Part shown: positions 1 through 5,927 of the stretch, in pieces | How positions within the stretch are numbered: position 1 is the first letter of the stretch | Layout: every line of letters begins with the position of its first letter | Origin: Flammeovirgaceae bacterium | Lineage (GTDB): Bacteria > Bacteroidota > Bacteroidia > Cytophagales > Cyclobacteriaceae | NCBI GenBank assembly: GCA_947457025.1 | Contig: CANGUI010000095.1 | Coordinates: 1-6,842, forward strand | Direction: 5' to 3' | DNA: 6,842 nt | Notes under the pieces: model-generated | Databases searched by the model: none | What the model saw: only the letters and a program-made list of their open reading frames with translations | What the model was told of the DNA's origin: nothing | Program-made: the position numbers and the translations under genes

Positions 1-1025
1 ATGACACGTTAACTCTTACGAGATCAACTGCCGGGCAGTTGTTGATACGCGAAAACCTCGAACTCATAGCCAGTCGCTACGAGGTGGCGATTGCTGATGC
101 CGAATACCTCCAGGCCCGGCTCTGGAGCAATCCGAATTTCGTCTGGAATCAGGACCTGTACAGCAACGAACAAAACCGGTACTTCAACGTGAAGAACCAA
201 CGGCTTGTGCAGGTCGAACAGTTCTTTTCCATCGCGGGAAAACACACGCAAACAGTCCGGCTGTCGAAGCTCGGCATTGAACTGAGCAAGCTGCAGGTAC
301 AGGATGTGCTGCGTGCGTTGGTATTTGAATTGGGCGAGCGGTTCAGCCTGCTGGAGGCTGCCCAGCAAAAGCAGGCGTTGTACCGTTCTACTCTGGCGCG
401 TTACGAGCAATTGATTCAGAGCGCGGAGGAGCGTTTGCGCGTGGGCGCCATGGCCAGTAATGAAGTGCTGCGCCTGCGATCAGAACTCATCGCCGTGCAA
501 TCCGAAACTATTCAAAATAACAAGGAAATTTTGGATGAGCTTAGTGGCTTGCGTATCCTGCTGAACCTGCGGGAAACCGTTTACGTCAAAGTCGTCCAGG
601 AATACTTGCCCGTCGTTACAGCACAAAGCGTTGACGATCTCATCGGCGTAGCGGTTGAGAGTCGCCCCGACCTCGCGCTCGCCCGAAAGCAGATCGCGTT
701 CGAAATGCAGAACCTCCGTTTGCAAAAGGCGATCGCCGTGCCGGACGTAAACATTGCGTACCAGCCTCACGATAAAGGGAGTAACTATGTGCGTCCATAC
801 CAGGGCGTTAATCTGGAGTTCAATGTGCCGCTGTTCAACCGGAATCAAGGCAACATCAAAATGGCGAGGGCGAAGGTGGCGCAGGCAAGTGCCCAATCCA
901 ACTTGTCTGAAATCCGTGTGCGCAATGAAGTGGCCACCAGTTTCGAACAATATCTCAACAGCAAACAGGGGTTTGAAGCATACTCAGCCGAATTCCTGCG
1001 GCAAACCGAGGAATTGAACTCCTGA
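1..1025 (+). CDS. TolC/CusC-type outer-membrane efflux protein, 5' end outside window, 3' end cut off by IS
   Basis: The reading frame is open from base 3, before any good start codon, so the gene begins left of the window. About 340 residues are visible. The N-terminal part (LIRENLELIASRYEVAIADA, then the QARLWSNPNF segment) and the later GVNLEFNVPLFNRNQGNI segment, followed by a long Ala/Gln/Glu-rich helix, are typical of the OEP repeats of the TolC family, closest in feel to CzcC/CusC proteins of heavy-metal RND pumps. Such proteins form the trimeric outer-membrane and periplasmic channel of tripartite efflux systems. The homologous part stops at about base 1018. The last codons and the TGA stop (1023-1025) are supplied by the terminal repeat of the IS. 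Roughly the final helical repeat is missing, so the product is probably non-functional. No fusion protein or RND pump gene is visible, and the substrate cannot be told. Confidence 0.85.
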   Translation, partial: DTLTLTRSTAGQLLIRENLELIASRYEVAIADAEYLQARLWSNPNFVWNQDLYSNEQNRYFNVKNQRLVQVEQFFSIAGKHTQTVRLSKLGIELSKLQVQDVLRALVFELGERFSLLEAAQQKQALYRSTLARYEQLIQSAEERLRVGAMASNEVLRLRSELIAVQSETIQNNKEILDELSGLRILLNLRETVYVKVVQEYLPVVTAQSVDDLIGVAVESRPDLALARKQIAFEMQNLRLQKAIAVPDVNIAYQPHDKGSNYVRPYQGVNLEFNVPLFNRNQGNIKMARAKVAQASAQSNLSEIRVRNEVATSFEQYLNSKQGFEAYSAEFLRQTEELNS

Positions 1026-1032
1026 CTTGTCC
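1019..1032 (+). repeat. Left terminal inverted repeat of the IS
   Basis: CTCCTGACTTGTCC matches the reverse complement of 2612-2625 at all 14 positions, and the match ends abruptly on the inner side. The TGA inside it terminates the truncated efflux gene. A subterminal TTTAGTGC motif follows two bases later, at 1035-1042. Confidence 0.93.
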
Positions 1033-1075
1033 GTTTTAGTGCGGAGAGGATATGCGATTGGTCATTTCGATCATT

Positions 1076-2521
1076 TTAGGCATTAGTTTGGCCTTGATGG
1101 TGACGATTTTCTGAGTTGCGTGGTTTTAGTATTTCTCTTTCAACCACCTTTTTGGACTCGTCAATAAATTTTCTGATCGAGATGCCTGTTTTGAGTTCAA
1201 TGTGCTTTGATATAACCATTGCCATGAAGCAAATCAAAAGATGAAGCTTTATAGGCTGTTCTTTAAAATGAAAGATTGGCCTTGTTTGTAGCTCTCTCTT
1301 TGACATACGGAACGCTTGTTCAATTCGGAATAGCTCATGATAGTGTTCTATGATTGTTGTATGGTCGACTATCGATTCTTGTATGTCAGTGAAGTACCCT
1401 TTGATACCAGGTAGCTTTTTAGTTTTTTCAATCAGGGTTTGGTCGAGCGTAATTTTCGTGCCCTCCGATTAAGTAAATTTTACTTTTTTGTTTCGGGATG
1501 GTTTTTCAATTACCTGATAGGCTTTTTCAATTTGCTTTTCCATTTCATGTTTATCCTTTCTATACCTGACAGATGAATAACCGCAAATCAAATAACCCAT
1601 ATCGGTTTTAATTCTAATACTTTTGCCATCTTCCCTTTGGAGGGTATTGCAGATAATGTCAAGCTGTGTGCCTGATACATTCCCCAGTTTTGCAGCTACT
1701 ATGTAATTGATTCTATTTTGTATTAACTGTTTTATGTTTTCACTGCTAATCATGGCGGCATCGGCTACTATGGTAAAATCTTTTACTCTGTTTTTCTCTT
1801 TAAAAGCCTTAACGAAAGGAATAAAGGTGTGTCCCTCAAATGTGTTTCCCGGAAAAATGTCATAAGCAACTGGAAACCCCTCGTTGCTCACCATTAGGGC
1901 AATAAGTATTTGTGGCTGCTGCGATTTATTGTCTTTTGAAAAACCGTTTCTACGAAGCCCATCTTCTTCAAAGTTTTGAAAGTAAAGTGTGGTCACATCA
2001 TAAAAAAGAAGGTCGTAGTTGAAGGCATAACGTGCCTTGGCAAAAGCGATTACTTTTTGCTGAACCAATTCTTTAAGTTCAATGCAAGTGGGTGCTATCT
2101 TGTAATAAGTTTCACGACTATGTTTGATGCCGAAGAACTGTTCCAGTAATTCCAAAGAACGAAATTTGGAGGCAGGTTCAAATATCCTTATCGAAACCAA
2201 ATCATTGAGAAACGCAGGTAAACTACCCAATCCAATGCTATCTTGGATAGCATATATCTGTCGGGAAAAGAAACCGTATTTCACACCCACAAAAGTGCTA
2301 TAATTGAAATGGAGCAAGTTGGTAGGGTGTTCATCTGGAAAAACAGATAATTGATTCTTGTAATCTTTTGTCCATTCCTCTGCTAAAAGCAGTAATTCGT
2401 CTAGGGCTTCCTGGCTATGGGCAGAACCAATATGCCGCAATACCACCCGCTTATAATTTTGATAACGAACTATCTGAACTGCCTTAGCTTAAGATAGGGG
2501 TGTCACTATCCTGATTTTCAT
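1076..2521 (-). pseudogene. IS1634-like DDE transposase, interrupted by two in-frame TAA codons
   Basis: One continuous minus-strand frame runs from ATG at 2521-2519 to TAA at 1078-1076 (482 codons including the final stop), but it contains TAA at codon 11 (2491-2489) and codon 351 (1471-1469). Sense sequence resumes in the same frame after each stop, so these are nonsense changes, not frameshifts. The N-terminal AVQIVRYQNYKRVV and HIGSAHS segments are typical of the family. The likely catalytic aspartates are D175 (FYDVTTLYF) and D254 (IVADAAMIS). The likely catalytic glutamate is E401, in YHELFRIEQAFRMSK, where Y394, E401 and K408 keep the IS4-type Y-2-R-3-E-6-K spacing with Leu in place of Arg. 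E401 lies beyond the second stop. The longest uninterrupted piece (GTG at 2446 to 1469, 325 aa) therefore lacks a complete DDE triad. The copy should be unable to move itself unless complemented or read through. Confidence 0.85.
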
Positions 2522-2536
2522 GGGAGCAAGTATACC

Positions 2537-2562
2537 TTTAGTGCGGAATTCGTAGCACTAAA
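2537..2562. repeat. Perfect 8-bp hairpin near the right IS end
   Basis: TTTAGTGC (2537-2544) and GCACTAAA (2555-2562) form a perfect 8-bp stem around the 10-base loop GGAATTCGTA. It lies 16 bases upstream of the transposase ATG, in the untranslated leader. An 11-base sequence, TTTAGTGCGGA, is shared by its left arm (2537-2547) and the left subterminal region (1035-1045). The function is unknown. It could bind transposase or fold in the leader mRNA. Confidence 0.65.
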
Positions 2563-2596
2563 TAGTAAAGATCTGAAAAACAGATATTTATACTAT
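2562..2596. repeat. Imperfect hairpin between the perfect hairpin and the right IS repeat
   Basis: ATCTG (2571-2575) and CAGAT (2581-2585) pair around an A5 loop. Pairing continues outward with one mismatch (2570/2586), four pairs, a two-base bulge (2591-2592) and four more pairs, about 13 pairs in all. It abuts the perfect hairpin, so nearly the whole transposase leader can fold. On the minus strand the loop is T5. Confidence 0.5.
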
Positions 2597-2611
2597 AACC
2601 AAATTTTATGT

Positions 2612-2625
2612 GGACAAGTCAGGAG
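2612..2625 (-). repeat. Right terminal inverted repeat of the IS
   Basis: GGACAAGTCAGGAG is the exact reverse complement of the left repeat at 1019-1032. It lies upstream of the transposase start. Sequence from 2626 onward belongs to a host beta-barrel gene. Confidence 0.93.
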
Positions 2626-3055
2626 CCCGGTGCGAATTACCTTTTTACCCTCAACGAATTAAACCCCCAGTGCACGTGGCCGTATGATCTTATTTTCTTG
2701 TTCAATAACACGTTTCACAAGCAAGTATTCCTCAACTACAACCTCGGTTTTTTCTGGATAGGATCAACTGAAAAAATGGGTGCTGGCTTCCGTTTCGCTC
2801 AGTTTTTTACATACCCACCGCCTCGGCTATTTTTTAGAGGGTTATACCCTGAGAGCCGGACGGGAGCGCGGTAATTTTTCTTTCGATGGCGGCTTTACTT
2901 ACCTGCTGTCGCCACGTTTGCAAATTGATGCCTATGCCGGCAGGCGCTGGGCCGCTACCTCAAGCTACAAGTTTGTCGGGTGCGGTGTGGGGTTTCGGAT
3001 CGACCGCGATGACATGAAGCCCCGGACGTTCAGGGAAATTGGCATCCACCACTAG
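2626..3055 (+). pseudogene. C-terminal remnant of an outer-membrane beta-barrel 'transporter' (phenol_MetA_deg-like), frameshifted
   Basis: The remnant begins at the IS junction without its own start. The first frame (PGANYLFTLNEL, then NYNLGFFWIGSTEK) and a second frame (VLASVSLSF, then EGYTL, FDGGFTYLLSPRLQIDAYAG and VGCGVGFRID) together read as one beta-barrel C-terminus: alternating aromatic strands, the 'DGGFTYLLSPRLQ.D' signature and a strand-like end. This resembles the phenol_MetA_deg (PF13557) family, often annotated simply as 'transporter'. The frames meet at the A6 run 2771-2776. Removing one A gives an uninterrupted EKWVLASVSLSF. The extra A is either a real inactivating mutation or a sequencing error. 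The frame ends in TAG at 3053-3055. The N-terminal part is absent and the upstream neighbour is not part of this gene, so it is dead whether or not the frameshift is real. The family's substrate is unknown. Confidence 0.72.
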
Positions 3056-3220
3056 CAAGATGATGATCAGCTTCATGAACACCCTGTTAGCCGGGTCATG
3101 GACGAGCAAACTTCAATCTCCGCCCGGATACCGATTGTTCAAACTTACCCGGCCGCCTGGCTGGCGCCACATGTTTGTCCGACAACCAAAGGGTGTACAA
3201 TGCCCCGTTCCGATGTTCGG
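3056..3220. other. Intergenic gap between convergent genes
   Basis: These 165 bases separate the plus-strand barrel remnant from the minus-strand NADH dehydrogenase. I see no supported gene. Short GC-rich inverted segments occur (for example ACCC/GGGT around 3080-3096 and CGCC/GGCG around 3154-3166), but none is followed by a T-run on either strand, so no terminator is called. Confidence 0.5.
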
Positions 3221-4513
3221 TTATCCAACCGGCATTTTCTGATAGGGCCGGATGATCAGCCTGAATCGTTTATCAGAGCCGAGGTAACCCTGTGCCCAGT
3301 TGATGAAGACCAGAATCCGGCTGCCGAACCCGACTAATGACATCAGGTGCACAAACATCCAGATGAACCAGGCCAGGGCACCCTGGGTTTTCCAGAACTT
3401 CAGGTCAACAACCGCTTTATGTTTTCCGATCGTGGCCATGCTCCCTTTATCGTGGTAGCTGAAGGGGCGGAATTCTTCGGGCAAACCGGCTTTGAAATAC
3501 CGCGCAAGATACTCGGCCATCTGGATGGCTACCGGGGCCACCATAGGCAGTGGGGGTTTGCCAGGTGTGGCTGTAAAAGCCGACAGATCACCAAGCGCAA
3601 AAACGTTCTGAAATCCGTTTACCCGCAGCCGGTGGTCAACCTGCAGGCGGCGCCCCCGCATAACTGCGGTATCCGGAAAGCCCTTAGGGAGCACACCCTG
3701 AACGCCGGCAGCGTATATCAAACTCGTGGTGAGAATTTCCTGACCATTGTTGAAACGCGCATGGTAGCCATCGTAGGATACCAATGCCGTATTGAGCCAC
3801 ACTTTAACACCGAGCTTTTCGAGGAATTCTTTGGCTTTGGCGGAAGCCTCTTCGCTCATGGGCGGCAACAGACGTGGCCCCATCTCCACGAGGTAAATAT
3901 CCATCTGCCCAAAGTCGATCTCGGAATAGTCTTCCGGTAAAACATGGTTGCGGAGTTCAGCCAGGGCGCCGGCCATTTCGAGACCCGTAGGGCCACCACC
4001 GATGATCACGATGTCAATCAGACTTTCCTGCTCATCGCTGCGATGCTCCAGATTTACCGCTTTCTCGAAGTTTTGCAGCAACATACTGCGGATATCTAAT
4101 GCCTCCTGGATGGATTTCATAGGCATTCCATGCCGTTGTACGTCGGACATTCCGAAGTAGTTGGTGGTTGAACCGGTGGCGAGTACGAGGTAGTCGTACG
4201 AAACCGGACCGATATTGGTAATCACGCGTTTCTCTTCAGCCTGCACCTCCACCACTTCAGCCAGTCGGAACACGATATTTTCACAACCCTCAAAAATTTT
4301 GCGAAAAGGCGTGGCGATGGAGCTCGAATCAAGCCCGGCCGTGGCAATCTGGTACAACAGCGGCGGAAAGGCGTGGAAATTATTTTTATCCAAAACGACA
4401 ACCTGAAACGGACCGTTTTGAAGCAGGCGAGCCAATTTCAGCCCACCTAATCCACCCCCAACAATCACAACGCGAGGGCCGTTACTTTTCGGAATTCGAA
4501 TCTGGAGGGACAT
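3221..4513 (-). CDS. ndh: Type II NADH:quinone oxidoreductase (NDH-2), FAD-dependent
   Basis: This 430-aa protein has the usual NDH-2 length. It transfers electrons from NADH through FAD to the membrane quinone pool without pumping protons, at the inner face of the cytoplasmic membrane. A Rossmann FAD site lies at residues 15-24 (VVIVGGGLGG), followed by LDKNN (41-45) and ATGS (112-115). A second, NADH-binding Rossmann motif is at 169-177 (VIIGGGPTG). E179 fits the conserved glutamate of the family, and acidic E210 at the end of the next strand favours NADH over NADPH. ALGDLSAF (306-313) contacts FAD, and APVAIQMAEYLA (326-337) corresponds to the AQxAxQ quinone-site motif. The hydrophobic C-terminal stretch at about 379-410 is a likely membrane anchor. 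The gene starts 16 nt after nhaD with no clear Shine-Dalgarno and probably shares its transcript. The NDH-2 class is secure; the exact donor and quinone are inferred. Confidence 0.9.
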   Translation of the reverse strand: MSLQIRIPKSNGPRVVIVGGGLGGLKLARLLQNGPFQVVVLDKNNFHAFPPLLYQIATAGLDSSSIATPFRKIFEGCENIVFRLAEVVEVQAEEKRVITNIGPVSYDYLVLATGSTTNYFGMSDVQRHGMPMKSIQEALDIRSMLLQNFEKAVNLEHRSDEQESLIDIVIIGGGPTGLEMAGALAELRNHVLPEDYSEIDFGQMDIYLVEMGPRLLPPMSEEASAKAKEFLEKLGVKVWLNTALVSYDGYHARFNNGQEILTTSLIYAAGVQGVLPKGFPDTAVMRGRRLQVDHRLRVNGFQNVFALGDLSAFTATPGKPPLPMVAPVAIQMAEYLARYFKAGLPEEFRPFSYHDKGSMATIGKHKAVVDLKFWKTQGALAWFIWMFVHLMSLVGFGSRILVFINWAQGYLGSDKRFRLIIRPYQKMPVG

Positions 4514-4529
4514 TCAGAAGGTGCGATGT

Positions 4530-5801
4530 TCATTGAAGAAAATTGTAAATAACCAGGTAGGCGGCTGCTCCCGCAAAATAGCCCAGCATGGCGATTAGGC
4601 TGACGCGCTTGAGGTACCAGATGAAATCTATCTTTTCCATCCCCATCACCGCTACGCCGGCGGCGCTGCCGATGATCAGGATACTTCCGCCCGTACCGGC
4701 ACAGTAGGCCAGAAATTCCCAGATAAAGTGATCGATTGGGTACGTCTCAAGGCTGTACATGCCCATGCTCGCGGCCACTAAGGGCACGTTATCGATAACA
4801 GCGGAGAGCAGGCCGATCAGTGTGATGATGACGGATTTGCTGCCCAGTGTTTGATCCAGCCACGTAGCAAACTGCCCCAGCAGTGACATTGACTCAAGCG
4901 CAGCAACGGCCAGCAGGATCCCCAAAAAGAACAGCACACTGGAAGAATCGATGCGCGACAGCGCACCTGCCGCCGTGTAGGGTTTGCGGGCTGCTTCGTC
5001 TGCGTGCGGATTGATCAGTTCGGATACTACCCACAACACACCCAGACCCAACATCATGCCGATGTAGGGGGGCAGGTGGGTTACGGATTTGAAGACGGGC
5101 ACAAATACCAACGCACCAATTCCCAGGATCAGCATCGTGGTGCTTCCTTTGATTTCTTCGGTATGCGCACTTACACCCGCGGTTGACCCTTCGCCCAGTT
5201 CGCCCTTGAGCGTGAAATTCAGGTAGATGAGCGGTACAAGCATGCAGAGCACACTGGGGATGAATAACTCCTCCATGATGTTGAGAGCAGATATCTGACC
5301 ACCGATCCAAAGCATCGTGGTGGTTACATCCCCAATGGGCGTCCAGGCGCCGCCCGCATTCGCGGCAATCACAATCATGCCGGCAAAAAAGAGACGCATG
5401 TCTTTATTGGGAATGAGTTTCCGGATCAGCGATACCATTACAATAGACGTGGTGAGGTTATCCAGAATGGCCGACAGAAAAAATGTTACCCAACAGACAA
5501 TCCACAGCAGGGTTTTTGGGTTTTTGGTGCGGATGCGATCGGTAATCAGGCGAAAACCCTGATAGGCGTCCACAAGCTCCACGATCGTCATGGCTCCCAT
5601 CAGGAAAAACAGGATCTCGGCTATCTTGCTGAGGTGGTGCGACAATTCACCTGTGACAGATTCGTGAGACGACAACGCGTGGAGCGTCCAGCACAAAACT
5701 CCTGTCAGCAAGGCAGAAGCAGTTTTATTAATTTTGATCGGATGCTCCAGCGCTATGGCGAGATATCCAACCACAAAGACAATAATGACCAGAACCTCCA
5801 T
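4530..5801 (-). CDS. nhaD: NhaD-type Na+/H+ antiporter
   Basis: This 423-aa, very hydrophobic protein with about a dozen predicted membrane segments belongs to the ion transporter superfamily, NhaD branch. Members exchange cytoplasmic Na+ (and Li+) for external protons, which matters for salt and alkaline tolerance. The two inverted halves are visible: LDNLTTSIV at 113-121 mirrored by IDNVPLVAAS at 336-345, each carrying the D-N pair (D114/N115 and D337/N338) of the transport site. NAGGAWTPIGDVTT (148-161) and GTGGSILIIGSAAGVAVMG (369-387) are the matching re-entrant, Gly-rich segments. The ATG at 5801 opens directly into the first membrane helix, as is normal for NhaD, and no better upstream start is seen. 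No Shine-Dalgarno is obvious. It is the first gene of a probable operon with the NADH dehydrogenase and sits behind a candidate promoter at 5828-5858. Its family is clear; the ion preference is inferred from relatives. Confidence 0.92.
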   Translation of the reverse strand: MEVLVIIVFVVGYLAIALEHPIKINKTASALLTGVLCWTLHALSSHESVTGELSHHLSKIAEILFFLMGAMTIVELVDAYQGFRLITDRIRTKNPKTLLWIVCWVTFFLSAILDNLTTSIVMVSLIRKLIPNKDMRLFFAGMIVIAANAGGAWTPIGDVTTTMLWIGGQISALNIMEELFIPSVLCMLVPLIYLNFTLKGELGEGSTAGVSAHTEEIKGSTTMLILGIGALVFVPVFKSVTHLPPYIGMMLGLGVLWVVSELINPHADEAARKPYTAAGALSRIDSSSVLFFLGILLAVAALESMSLLGQFATWLDQTLGSKSVIITLIGLLSAVIDNVPLVAASMGMYSLETYPIDHFIWEFLAYCAGTGGSILIIGSAAGVAVMGMEKIDFIWYLKRVSLIAMLGYFAGAAAYLVIYNFLQ

Positions 5802-5827
5802 GGCAACGGTTTATGTTAGGTGCAGGG

Positions 5828-5858
5828 TAAATATAAAGGAGGTTTTTTTTTAAACAAA
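5828..5858 (-). promoter_or_regulatory. Candidate Bacteroidota-type promoter for nhaD-ndh
   Basis: On the minus strand TTTG (5858-5855) and TATATTTA (5835-5828) are separated by 19 bases. The second differs from the Bacteroidota -7 box TAnnTTTG only at the last base. The boxes lie about 27 bases upstream of the nhaD ATG, leaving a leader of roughly 20 bases. The spacer contains an A-rich run (positions 5843-5851). Called by eye, with no transcript data. Confidence 0.4.
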
Positions 5859-5898
5859 CCCCCCCGAGGGTGCCATTATCCAGAAAATTACACCCCAT

Positions 5899-5926
5899 TA
5901 AAACAAAATGAACCCCCAAACGGGAG
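5899..5926 (-). terminator. Probable terminator after lysC
   Basis: Immediately after the lysC stop, the minus strand reads CTCCC-GTTT-GGGGG (5926-5913), a 5-pair stem with one T-G pair, followed by the T-rich TTCATTTTGTTTTA. The stem is short, so termination may be partial, but position and composition fit an intrinsic terminator separating lysC from nhaD-ndh. Confidence 0.4.
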
Positions 5927-5927
5927 T

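Larger units (their letters stand above)
1019..2625 (-). mobile_element. IS1634-like insertion sequence (IS4 superfamily), degenerate copy
   Basis: The element is 1607 bp, bounded by perfect 14-bp inverted repeats: CTCCTGACTTGTCC at 1019-1032 and its reverse complement at 2612-2625. It holds one transposase reading frame on the minus strand and is visibly more AT-rich than the genes on both sides. Length and gene content fit the IS1634 family. The bases outside the repeats (GAATTGAA on the left, CCCGGTGC on the right) show no target-site duplication, and the two flanks belong to different genes. Family assignment rests on the transposase character and was not confirmed by search. Confidence 0.9.

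Noticed and set aside
24..950. Minus-strand open frames (24-410 and 480-950) opposite the TolC gene
   Set aside because: They lie antisense to a frame with clear OEP-family sequence, show no recognisable motifs and look like shadows in GC-rich coding DNA.
1469..2491. Reassignment of TAA as a sense codon
   Set aside because: The NDH-2 and aspartate kinase genes end naturally at TAA at the expected protein lengths, so TAA is a normal stop here.
2608..2625. ATG at 2608 as a genuine start of the right-hand gene
   Set aside because: The ATG sits inside the IS and the first codons are the terminal repeat; the protein is a C-terminal fragment, so the start is accidental.
1019..2625. Simple insertion with target-site duplication
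   Set aside because: No matching bases flank the two repeats and the flanks are different genes.
3056..3220. Bidirectional terminator or small gene between the convergent genes
   Set aside because: Inverted segments are short and lack T-runs; open frames here are unsupported overlaps with neighbouring genes.
3347..4406. Plus-strand open frames opposite the NADH dehydrogenase, up to 197 aa
   Set aside because: The NDH-2 frame is continuous with all expected motifs; the opposite frames have no family character and no start context.
4894..5310. 138-aa minus-strand frame within nhaD
   Set aside because: It is an out-of-phase shadow of nhaD, rich in His, Arg and Cys, with no membrane or domain pattern.
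5728..5919. 63-aa minus-strand frame overlapping the nhaD start and upstream gap
   Set aside because: It crosses the candidate promoter and terminator and has no recognisable content; the nhaD frame explains the coding signal.
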